In this document: positions 39,033 to 49,652 of the stretch, piece by piece
Position numbering within the stretch: the first letter of the stretch is position 1
How the letters are laid out: every line of letters starts with the position of its first letter
Source: Syngnathus acus
Taxonomy: Eukaryota > Chordata > Actinopteri > Syngnathiformes > Syngnathidae
Assembly (NCBI RefSeq): GCF_901709675.1
Contig: NC_051108.1
Coordinates: 4,002,631-4,066,630 of the forward strand
Length of the DNA: 64,000 bases
Direction: 5' to 3'
Translations under genes and position numbers: made by a program
Notes under the pieces: generated by a model
Databases searched by the model: none
What the model was told of the DNA's origin: nothing
The model's input: only the letters and a program-made list of their open reading frames with translations

Positions 39033-41441
39033 GTCTGAATTATATTATGCTCAATTGTTGAGGAACATAACTTTGTCGGCTAAAATATTGATCCGGTTAG
39101 TACTTGCGTGTTCATACTACACACTTTTGATCGGAATAATTGATTTTGACATGTGCAGATTGACCAAATAGAGAGTAGAAGAAGAAGACATTGCGACTTC
39201 TATATCGACAGAACATCACTCCGTCCATTCCTACTTTAAACGTTAGCATTATTTTGCGTATTTTTCCCGTTTGCGCTGTTACGTTGAGTTATTCCGATCC
39301 GGCTTTTAATCCGAATAATTGTGTCCATGTAAACGTAGCCAATGTGTGTGAAACATAATCACATTTTCTAGCTTATTCTACCCTTAGTGGTGTTTATGAA
39401 GACCCCATCCAAGCCACATTCGCGATCACCCACTCACTGTTGCCACAATTTTAATTATCATCCTAAATTGTTTTTAAATGGATGTATTCCGATATTTTTC
39501 TTGTTGGCATGTTGGAAGTAAATCTGTCAGGCAGAAAACTTTCCTGAAGTGCACGGCAGCCGCTGTTAATGAGCATTACTGCCCGAGTTGAGTTATCTAG
39601 CTCCAAAATAGCATGTTATACATCTATGATTTGACAGCTGGATGACAGGGTGAGAAATAGGACATGTGGCATGAGAGTGTGAAGAAGGTCGTTTGCATCT
39701 CGTTGTGCGAGATGTGTCTCCGCTATGCTATTAGTGTGTGAGAAGAACACTGAGGTGACCACCTGCAAGAATGACAGCAGTGACTTAGAGCCAATTTTGG
39801 CTGTCAGCCATCTTAATTAATGATAGACCTTGACACTGATGCATTCTATTGGTTTTTTTTTTATGAAATAGCAAATATTGGTAATAAATGGTTATAAAAA
39901 AAAATCTAACAGAATTCAACATAATAATAACATCATTCTTAACCTGTCGTATGGAAAATTCCATATTATGACATCCCGGATTTGAATTCCTTCCTGATGC
40001 CAGGCCGCGTGTTTCTGCAACTACGGTATGGATTTGAGACGTAATTAGCATTTTTGCATGGTCGCCAATGACTTTCCGGGTCGTTCCGAACATTTTTTGT
40101 GGAGATATGTTTTCAAACGGAGCTACGTTCCATGATAACACAATAGCTTGTAGCGGTTTGGTATTCTTTTCATGCGCCGTGCCGTAAAGACTACATCTAC
40201 AATTATTCGATGGCGTGTTCTAATTTTAGAGTTTAACATCATGCAGCTTTTGATTACTTAGCACTTTTCTAATTAATTAGCTGGAACCTGTAGAAGTGAC
40301 CCTGGGGAAGAATTTGTGACCAGCTCATTGAGCTAACTTCAAAATAATTAGAAAACTAGATAACCTTTAACTTGTGCATTCTGCAAATTAAGGCTACTTA
40401 TGTAGAGTAGAAATAGAAATAGAAATGAGACCATATTTAGTGTCAGAAAAGATTGAAAAATAAGTATCTCAAGTGCTAGCTTTGCCACAGATTTTTACAT
40501 TTTCTGGCCACAGTCACTGGAACATTAATTTTCAATGTCTGAAGGCAACTCTCATTGCAGTCACTGTAAGTTTGAGTTGTCATGAATAATGTTGCAGCGG
40601 CGAAGAGGAGTTAAAGCCCTTACAAGTAAAATCAGCACTCACAAACTCGTCGTCACATGCCTTGAGCGGAAGAATGAAACATAATTTCGATGTGTATTTG
40701 ATTATATGAGGAGTGATTTTTAATGCTGTTATCTTTTTATTATTCACGCAGCCTCGTAGAGCATCACCCCAATTTTGCTGTGTTTTAATACAATGACAAT
40801 AAAGACATTCAGTTTATATCTTGTCGTTTTGGATCTTTTACTGCTGAACATTCTCGAATGTTTGTCGGCAGCCTCCAGGCTCGAACGGAAACAACTCCAA
40901 TATTTGTACAAATAACGGCCTCTGTGTTAATAAATGTCTTTGCCCTAATATAAACCTTGGTACACTCTGAACTTGAGTAAATAAATGCCAATGGCCTCAG
41001 TATTTAGGATGTTTTTGTTGTCTCACCTCATCAAGAACCCTCCCTTTTTTTGTTCTTGTGCAGAGTAGTGAGTAAGTCTCCTATAGCCTCAGTGGAAGGT
41101 ATGAGCGGAGACCTAGAACAATCTGGAAGCAATGGGCCAGTAAAAGGAATGATTCACATTGACTGCAGGGAGAAAAAAAGGAGACTTATCCTGGAAGGAG
41201 GACATATAGGAAAGAGTGTCTGCATTATTGAAATCTGGGGACGAGTTCTCAAAGGCATGAAGCAAGGATAATGGAAATACGTGTAATCTCCCATGTACAC
41301 ATCATTTCTGCAATTTGCTGCTCTTGTACTTGAATACTCCCATCCTTTGATATTCCTTGTGAAGGAATTCATTTCACACGTATTTACTAACTAGTCTTAT
41401 TATTGACACAATATTATCCAAATTCTTTTTAACAGTCCATT
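39033..41441. other. Intergenic DNA, possible old inverted repeat
   Basis: 39085-39340 has ATCGGAATAATTGATTTTGA near its left and CCGATCCGGCTTTTAATCCG at right, loosely inverted. It ends CCATGTAAACGTAGCCAATG and may be a degraded DNA transposon. An acceptor-like CTTGTGCAG at about 41064 precedes a 73-codon frame that I do not recognise. Confidence 0.3.
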
Positions 41442-41726
41442 TACCGTATTTTCTATATAAGGCGCACTGGATTATAAGGCGCACCTTCAATGAATGGCCC
41501 ATTTTAAAACGTCCATATATAAGGCGCACCGGATTAAAAGGCGCACCTTCAATGAATGGCCCATTTTAAAACTTTGTCCATATATAAGTCCATATATTTG
41601 GACACGCCTGCTGTAGTGGCTCAATATTGGTCCATATATAAGGCGCACCGGATTATAAGGCGCACTGTGGGCTTTTGATAAAATTGGAGGTTCTTAGGTG
41701 CGCCTTATAGTGCGGAAAATACGGTA
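41442..41726. mobile_element. Composite CGCACC MITE (type C), inverted and rearranged
   Basis: The right end GTGCGGAAAATACGGTA is intact. The left end is shortened (TACCGTATTTTCTATATAAG). It carries the type C insert in the opposite direction (GGACACGCCTGCTGTAGTGG) but lacks the GGCCCGCGGGCC part. Confidence 0.8.
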
Positions 41727-43439
41727 TACATACCTTTGATTGAAGCAATTAAGAGTTCACTTTTTTTAACAAACTACAGCCATTCATTCAATAAGCCGGA
41801 ATAGCCCAATCAATGATCTGCACGATCCAATAGCTCCCCCAAGTCGACCTGATGGAAGTAATTCAAGCGAAAACCTAGTGAGCAAGTTTTTTTCAATGTT
41901 AGAATCCTATCAAACAATACGATCACCTACAAAGCTTGTAATATACTTGACTTATTTATTCTTTTGGCAGCTGTTATTCTCCTAAACTTCTTCGTATACC
42001 TCAGGGACGGTGATTTTATAGAGGAAGTAAGTGATCAATAACTGCCAAATTCTAACAACTTTTATTTCCTTGCTCTTCCAAAGTGCTCTTGAGAGACAAA
42101 TGCTTTGTGTTTACAAATAGTGTCTGAGGAAAGGCTACAAAACGAATATATGCAAAATATCTATTACTACCAACCTATTATGACAACATGAGAGACTTAG
42201 ATTTTAAAAGGACCGCTGTTATTTTTGGCTGTTAAATGATCAATAAAGTTTTGCCAAATGAGCAGCTGACAAAAGCAATTATGACTGCTTTACTTAATGG
42301 CCTCTTTAAATGCTGTTGTCAGTTGGTAATGGAAAACAACGCTGGGACAATTGACAAACAAGAACCTATTTTCTGATTCCACTATATTTAAGTAAACTAG
42401 GGGGATAAATGAGGCTATAAATCCTGCAAGAGTACAATTAACAATGGAGAGCAGGTGGAAAGCTTGCACAAAATACTTTCCCACAAAAATATGCTGTTAA
42501 AAACATCACAAGTACACCTCAGGCAAAGCTTTGGGCTGATATACTTATTTGCATAAATGTAAGTCTGAAAGTATTTTCTCTCTAGGGTGAAATGGATGAT
42601 TGATTTTTAAAAAGTGCAACCATACGGTTTCCACATGTTTTTGTAGTTTACATCACAAGGATGATCTTTTATACTCTCAACACATGCAGACACATTGAGA
42701 AGGGGCGCGTCAAGTCATTAGATGAAACTGTAGTGACATCTTGTGGTAGAAAAATATACAACAGATTGTTTAAAAAGAGGTTCAGTAAGTAATCACACAC
42801 TCTTTTTTTTTTTTTGTAGAACTTTTAAGTTATATGGTTTGGTGACATTGTGAATATTTTACATTGTAAAACAATTATTGATTGACACCCATGTAAATGT
42901 TACAGCAAAATGTGTAATTTCAATTTAAGATTCACTATTATTATTTGTTAACTGATATTGTAATGGCAAATACGGTATTTTAAGAGGGTGTTTAGTTTTT
43001 TTAGCGTTCTGTACTCATTTTTGTAAGCTTTTACTATACAATTTTGATGCAACAAATACAAAAGTAGCTATTATTATTATTATTATTATATTGTTCTACT
43101 ATTAATACTTAAATGTAAATTTGTGTCATACTTAGATTTGTTATTTCTATTTGGTTTATTTTACTATTTGTACATTAAAGTTGTGTTGTGTGCGCAGTAA
43201 ACTCTTAAATTGAATTTTTTTTTTTTAAAAACATTCTCAGGCTAGAGTTTGTTGTGACGTCACACATCAATTGCGAAACCTCATAACGTGCATATGAATG
43301 GCTTTCAATCAGTATTAATATTGAGGCTGTTGTGTTGTAGTACAGATGCGCGTCATCTGTGTTAAATAGCCAATTGTAAATTGTGTAACCGGATGCTGAT
43401 TACTTGTCAACTACCTCAAGAGGCAAAGTCTTAAGAAAT
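41727..43439. other. Intergenic DNA upstream of fam177a1
   Basis: No gene is recognised. GTGACATCTTGTGGTAGAAA near 42732 is of a dispersed-repeat type. A (TTA)n run lies at 43069-43092. CpG density rises from about 43260 toward the fam177a1 promoter. Confidence 0.4.
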
Positions 43440-43552
43440 TTGAAAGTTGAATTTTGCATATTCCGAGACGAGAGCAAGTGTATGTTACGTACGTCGTGTG
43501 CGGCACTTCCGGTCCAGCGGGTGGAGGAGAGACGTCGTTTAGCATCCTCACA
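43440..43552 (+). promoter_or_regulatory. fam177a1 promoter region (TATA-less, ETS site)
   Basis: Just before the start codon lie ACTTCCGGT (43505-43513, ETS/GABP type) and GACGTCG (43531-43537, CREB/ATF type) in CpG-richer DNA. No TATA box is seen. This is the usual pattern of a broadly expressed gene. The transcription start is not determined. Confidence 0.5.
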
Positions 43553-45105
43553 ATGGGCGATGTACCTTTGTACGTGACGAACATCAACGTGTCCATGGGG
43601 CAGAATGTGGACGTGGAACTGGTTTGTGAGCATATTCTTCATTTCCGTATTTGTTATTATTCTCGTGTTGCGCTTGCAGTCACGTGGTTGTCACTTATTG
43701 TGCGTGATGTATAGTGATGTATTCAATTCATGTTCATCGAGTCTTCTCAGATTCCGAACCCAAAACCAATCAAGGATTCTGAAAACGTGAAGCTGGGCGA
43801 TGTGCAGAGGGAGAAGACCCCACGAAGGATCATCCATTTCTCCAATGGGGAGACGATGGAGGAGTATAGTACCGATGAGGAGGAGGAAGTGAAGGTGCAA
43901 GAGAGAAAGGATCTGCTTAACTCGGTTGATGCGGAAAGGGTGAGCAATCTCGTGAAGAACAGATTTACTGTTTATACTGTACTATTTGGAAAGTGTATTT
44001 GTTATTACTGCGTGGGGGGGGGGGGGCAGCATCTAATTATCACGGCAAGGGATTGACAAGCATTGACACAGATGTATAAATATCCTTGGCTATCTGATGA
44101 CTCCTCCAAGGAAAAAAAAAAAAATCCTAGTTCCACTCGTGTCTATGTGAGCCAACAATGCAACACTGTTTCAACAATGCAACATTGTTTCCATGGAAAC
44201 AATATTCCTAACAGGCCCTTAAAAGTGATGTCATGTAAACAAACAAAATGACACGGAAAATATTGTTATCTTCTTCTTAAACGTAATATATATTTACCGT
44301 ATTTTCCGGACTATAAGGCCGGTGCGCCTTATATATGGACCAAATTCCTAAATTTAAACTGGCCCGAAGCATTGTGTCATGAAATCAATCATAAGTGGCC
44401 CGCTGAAGACTATGAATCATGAATCAAAAAGACTATGGATCATTATTTTGTGATTATAAAGTAATTTGTTGCGTCTGAAGTTGAAATAAAAAAGATAAAA
44501 TGGAGAATGATTTGATTTGGATTAAAAATCTGACATGATGCATTAATGGTGCGCCTTATATAAGGACAAAGTTTTCAAATGGGCCATTCATTGAAGGTGC
44601 GCCTTATAGTCCGGAAAATACGGTACACATATATACTGTATATATGATTGCATTGCAGTCAAAGATGACTTGGGGTCCATATTTCTGGTTTCACATGTGG
44701 AAAGCTGCAACATCAACCATATCAGGTTTGTTTCTCAGTCAGGCCCAAAAATATTTTGACTGAATTTAAGTGCATTTTGAATAATAATTTTCACACTGCT
44801 GTCTTCCAGCATGCGATTACCTAGGGGAGAGGATGGCCTCCTTCTTCGGGATAACATCAGCTAAATATCAATACGCCATTGATGAATACTACAAAATAAA
44901 GAAAGAGGTCTGTTTTTCAAGGGCAGTTGTCCAAGCACTTCATCGTGATTTAATGTTCTCTTGTGTCCCCGTTGGGCAGAGGGAGGAGGAGGAGGAAAGC
45001 CGACTATCAGAAGAGGCAGAACATTCCATCACCAGGACAGAGCTTCCTGCCACACCACCTAATGTGACCTACAAGATCCAAAATGAAAATCAGGAAGCAT
45101 GGTAG
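43553..45105 (+). CDS. fam177a1: FAM177A1-like protein, 5 exons, complete
   Basis: Coding exons: 43553-43621, 43751-43939, 44659-44725, 44810-44907 and 44980-45105. They join in phase to 182 residues, somewhat shorter than human FAM177A1. The diagnostic core is PRRIIHFSNGETMEEYSTDE (exon 2), then SKMTWGPYFWFHMWKAATST (exon 3), DYLGERMASFFGITSAKYQY (exon 4) and a Glu-rich EEEEESRLSEEAE (exon 5), matching the family order. The hydrophobic WGPYFWFHMW stretch may touch membrane. The family has no enzymatic activity that I know of; human loss is linked to neurodevelopmental disease, and Golgi association has been reported. The first donor (GTTTGT) is weak, and a better GTGAGC four bases further on is out of phase. 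Intron 2 carries a MITE and a palindrome. Start choice rests on the first in-frame ATG after the ETS site. Confidence 0.92.
44153..44203. repeat. 19-bp tandem repeat ending in a 20-bp perfect palindrome
   Basis: CAACAATGCAACA(C/T)TGTTT occurs twice back to back (44153-44171 and 44172-44190). The second copy runs into ATTGTTTCCATGGAAACAAT (44184-44203), a perfect palindrome containing the RFX X-box form GTTTCCATGGAAAC. It lies in fam177a1 intron 2. Confidence 0.85.
44295..44625. mobile_element. TA-flanked CGCACC MITE type B in fam177a1 intron 2
   Basis: It runs from TACCGTATTTTCCGGACTAT to TAGTCCGGAAAATACGGTA and has the type B interior, in the same direction as the 23.1-kb copy. Its right edge is only 33 bases before exon 3, so it abuts the 3' splice-site region. 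Confidence 0.87.
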
Positions 45106-45703
45106 TCTAATCACGGCAACCTAACCATCACTACATTTTTTTAAACGATTGCATTTTTGTCTCATTACAGAACTTTATTTATTTGCCCACACATGCATTC
45201 ATAGAAACTTTTAGTGAAATGCTGCATTCAAAAAGGACTAACATTGTTCATTTTTCTCAACTTGCCATTCTTGTTATTGTGCCTTTTCTGGAGACGTCGG
45301 TCTTCAGGCTATGATTGTGTGAAATGGTTTTTACATTTTGTGGTAACCGATGTTTGCTTGAATTGTCTTTTTAATTGGGACCCTTTTTTTAGGGCATGAC
45401 AAGATTTTAACGACGTGATCTTAAATAACGATACATTGAGAAGTGATCACACATACTGATAATTGTGCCAAATTTATGCATTTGTGGCTTGAATATTTGA
45501 ATTTATTTGTAAAATTTGGAGTCACGCTCTGAAAACAAAACCGATGACTTCAAAATAATGTTTATTTCAATTTGCTATTTATACCTATGATCAAAATACC
45601 ATAAAAAGTTCAATATTTTATTGGTCTGGTTTTGTTTTCCAGACCTGTGTTTTACTGATCCAACACTTTATTTAGCCGTTTTATATTATTTTCGGAACAT
45701 TGA

Positions 45704-45722
45704 AATAAAGTTAATAATAAAA
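45704..45722 (+). terminator. fam177a1 polyadenylation signals
   Basis: Two AATAAA hexamers (45704-45709 and 45717-45722) lie about 600 bases after the stop codon, giving a plausible 3' untranslated end. Confidence 0.6.
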
Positions 45723-45998
45723 GCCAGCTCGTGTTTGGAGTTTGACTTTCAGAAGTCGATGTAGGTTGTACATGGACTTATGAAAGTCGCTTATTATAGA
45801 AGGTTGTTTTCTTGATGAATGACACAAACTGCTGACACATTTCGGGTAAAAAAGTGAGTGTGTCTGGAAACAAAAGAGCCTCTGTCATGTTTTTCAAAGC
45901 CCCCCACTGTTCTCCATATAGCGTCATCATTCTGAGGTCACTTCATGGAGGATTTCGTAATTATCCAGTGACCTCGCCAATGGGATTGCTAAATATGT

Positions 45999-46012
45999 CC
46001 GCTAGAGGGCAC
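45999..46012 (+). promoter_or_regulatory. CTCF-like core site
   Basis: CCGCTAGAGGGCAC closely fits the vertebrate CTCF core (CC-x-C-T/C-AG-x-GGGC-x-C). It sits about 280 bases after the fam177a1 polyadenylation signals. Occupancy cannot be judged from sequence. Confidence 0.4.
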
Positions 46013-46744
46013 AGTTGTGCAAAATACATGGATGTTTGTACAGTTCCAAAGTACCTTATTGTTTCTATTAGCAATACCGCCAAGTCTGTATTTGCATATG
46101 GTGGCCACCAGTTGTCATATTGAACATACTTGGCATTTTTGTGGGATTCCAGCAGCAAATGGGAGGACTGACATACACAACATGCTGACACCCAACTTAT
46201 CAGAATTTGCATATCCTACTACCTTTTCTATCTGCACAACATTCCTTCAGTCTGACAATCTGCCACAGTGCTCTTGATCCGTATAGAACCTTGCGGGGAT
46301 TTTTTCTGGGTTTTTTTTTTTCTTCTCAAAACTGCATGCCAGCATCTTTTGTACATGTTCTGAATTTTGGAACTTCCACAGAAGATCAGGCTACATTATT
46401 GATCTCCCAGACAATATTTAAGAAAAATTCCAAGATAGATACAGACAGAACTACCTCAAAAAGACTTTTTGCTTTCCAAATGATCTTAACACAAAAAGAA
46501 TACCAGTTGTTCCATGAGCTAAATTCCCCCCAACAATTAACTTGAGCAGTCACGTACGTATCAGAAGCTGCCAACGTTAATTTATGCTCCGAAAGTAAAA
46601 CAAAAAAAAAGATTCCACCACATTGTACCCGATCAGCCTCCCTCCCTCCCTCCTTTGTGGTATATGTGGCACATACCTGAATGAAAATAGCAACACGGGT
46701 TGGGGGAGTGGTAGACAAAAGGAAAATGAGCCATAAAGAATGTC

Positions 46745-46870
46745 TAAAAGAAGAGAATACATACGGACAGCAGAAGTTCTTTTGATGTGGGCCTCTGTGG
46801 GGCCCAACATGAGGCAGACCTGCTGAGCGAAGGGGATTTCCAACACTGCCTGATCTCCTGTATCACCCCC
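46745..46870 (-). other. Possible orphan exon, unrecognised
   Basis: A minus-strand open stretch of about 35 codons includes EIPFAQQVCLMLGPTEAHIK and ends at a donor-like GTATGT. It is GC-richer than its flanks. I recognise no family, a second frame is also open, and no partner exons are seen nearby. It may be chance or a fragment of a lost gene. Confidence 0.15.
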
Positions 46871-47506
46871 TCAGTCTTTGCATCCTCTGTGGGCGCTAAA
46901 AACACAAGAGTGCCTATTCACTAAAACATTCACACTTCACACATGAATAATTAATAATCCTAACATGCACGTTTTGGAGAATTTGATTGGAAGTTGCAGT
47001 ACCAGCAAGCACTTAAGTAAACATGCAAGATGGCTTCCCACACACAATGAGCTGCCCACAACAACAAAAATAGCTGCCCATGTTGTGATTTGTAGGGTGA
47101 AGGGAGGCCTGCTTCCTTTTTTTTTTTCTGTCAGATTAATTTATGTAACAGCCGGTCAAAACATCCCTTTCACAATCATGTATGATAATTCATATTGAGG
47201 TCCGGATACTTTGGGTACTTTCCTCCATAAATAGCTGCCCGCCTCTGAAATGAAAAGCAAGAGGTGTGAACAAGGAAAAAGGAAATGTGTCATATCCCAC
47301 CCAAGGGTCAAAGCAGCTTATTGTTGGCTGTTGGTTACAAAAAAAAATAATTCCCACTCCTGACTGATTCATCATTGAGATAAATGATTTAAAAGGGGGG
47401 ATTTTATTGAGAATTTACCTTTTATGCCACCAATCTGGTCTCTCTAGTGTATTTTCAGCCATTGAATGTCAAATTTAGAACATTTTATATATCTGAAAAT
47501 ATATCG

Positions 47507-47599
47507 ACCGTATTTTTCGGACTACGAGGCGCACAATGAAAAGGGAAATTTCCATATAGATGACATATTTCCAACATTTTATAATCTGAAAAATACATG
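47507..47599. mobile_element. Short MITE remnant, third CCGTATT subtype
   Basis: CCGTATTTTTCGGACTACGA followed by GGCGCACAATG resembles the left end of the CGCACC elements, with TTTTTCGG in place of TTTTCCGG. A weak right end, CTGAAAAATAC, follows about 75 bases later. It is either heavily deleted or a very short subfamily. Confidence 0.5.
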
Positions 47600-49374
47600 A
47601 CAGTTTATGCAAACCGATTTTAGCCAGGCTGTGACATCACCACAAAGATTTCATATTTATTTTTTGAGTACCCTGAAATGTTTTGATGTTTTTTTTATGT
47701 TGTCTAGCACGTCAAAGCAACCAATATTCTTAATCCAAATGAGAATTATGTCTTTATAATTATCATAATAATTACAGTTATTGAATATCCCAATTTTATT
47801 ATTTTCTCCTAACAATTCGCAGAGGCCTACAATTAACACTTTAGAAGAACAAATTGAAGCACTATTTTTCAAACCATATGTTGTAAAAGTGGCCCATTCT
47901 CCCAAATCTTGGAATTTTACAATGAGGAAATCTCCCAACTTCCTGCAGGAGAGGAAACCCCCTGCTTTTGTTCTTCCTTGCCCTCCCCACAGAGAAGCAA
48001 AACAATCGATATTTTTCGCTGTTTCACTCAATTTAACTCACTAAGTGTCTTTTAAAATGCATTGCTGTTTTCTTTAAATCTTTTTGGCCACCACCACTCA
48101 AAAATATTTTGCATGGGACATTTGCATGAAAAAATAAATCATCATTAAATCCTCTGATTGACTGTGACCGACCGGTTCAGAGTAGTGATTAAGAACAGGG
48201 CCATGGTTTTATCTTCTCTTTGATTTTCTTCAAAACAAAATCAGACGCTGCTCAAGCTTGCTAACTCGACCAGTCTGTTTGTCCGTGTGGGGAAACAGCT
48301 CGTGACACAAAGGGGGAAATTTGAAAGGACGAGTAGAGGGAGGCAGCCGAGGAGCTCATTGTCCCGCTACGCTGAGGATCTAGTCTAACAAAGAGAAACA
48401 GTGAGAGAGGAATTCCCCTATGTTCAAACGTTTGCAGATGTTCGCCTGGCCAACCGCTACTGTGCACATCTGGCGAAAGCATCCCGAGGAACCCCCCACC
48501 ACCACCACCTTTCCATGGCCGTCTCTCCACCGTGCCTTCTCTATGTCACACTGCCCTCTGCTCTACCCTGGAAAAGCAATTTCAGAACACACATGGCCGC
48601 CACTGCGCATAAGCCAGTCAGGCGGTCCAACCCGTCAGTCAGCTGCAGTAGATCCGCAGCAGAATAATAGGAAGCCTGAAAAGACCATTATCTTGGCAGC
48701 AGTAGGGAGAGATTTGTGCTGAGGGAAAGTTTGGGGGATTTTTACTCACAGCTTCCAAGTAGCTGTGCTACTGGAGGTCAGCGGTAGTCCACCACTCTTG
48801 CAGAATGGAGCCTACAAATCCTGCCATTTTGCAGGCTACATTCTTTAAGTTGGTTTGCAACTTTACTTCCAACAAGTGCAAAGCACAAAGAATGAAGATG
48901 TGATTGAATTGAGTGATTAGGGTATGCCGAAAAATTGTCGCTTGGTTTCAAGGCTGTACGGCTGGATCACGCTATAAAACACTTTTGTTATTGCTGTCGA
49001 GACACCTTTTGACCATACAATTTATTTTTTTTTCTTTCACTGATGTTCCCGTGATGCTATTTCAAAGAAGTAAACAAATTTGATGCATCACCAAATGCAT
49101 ATTGTTAGAAATGACGTCCATTGGGCAATATAATCAGTAGCAGTATCTATTCTAATCTATACATTATGCATAGTCGTCTTTAATTGGAGCTGATTTATCT
49201 TAGTTGATTTGATTTAAAGTTTTTATTTCTAATGCAGTATTCTTTGGCGATATTTTGAATTTGCATATTCTATTTTATAACTTTTTTCCTTATGTCATGT
49301 CAAATCCATGCATAAGTAAATAAATAAATAAATAAATATATGAGGTTAGTTTTCAGTGAATATATTTCGGCCAA

Positions 49375-49652
49375 GGTCTGGACTCTGTTCTTTTTCTAAA
49401 GGCCTCTTCAAAATAAGCTATATTTTAATTTATCTATAGTGTATTATAATGCACAAATGCACTTTTTTGTTCAAATGTACTTTTCATTGCAATGCATCAA
49501 GTCATAATTTCCCGGTCTGGACTCTGTTCTTTTTCTAAAGGCCTCTTCAAAATAAGCTATATTTTAATTTATCCATAGAGTATGATAATGCACAAATGCA
49601 CTTTTTTGTTCAAATGTACTTTTCATTGCAATGCATCAAGTCATAATTTCCC
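49375..49652. repeat. 139-bp direct tandem duplication
   Basis: Two copies (49375-49513 and 49514-49652) begin GGTCTGGACTCTGTTC and end GTCATAATTTCCC. They differ by only a few bases (for example TATCTATAGTG versus TATCCATAGAG). High identity marks it as recent. No gene or known repeat overlaps it. Confidence 0.92.

Noticed and set aside
43625-43634. Alternative fam177a1 exon 1 donor GTGAGC
   Set aside because: It is a stronger donor but puts exon 2 out of phase with the conserved core.
48261-48722. Overlapping 88-100-codon frames in GC-richer DNA
   Set aside because: No domain, and frames are open on both strands; likely compositional.
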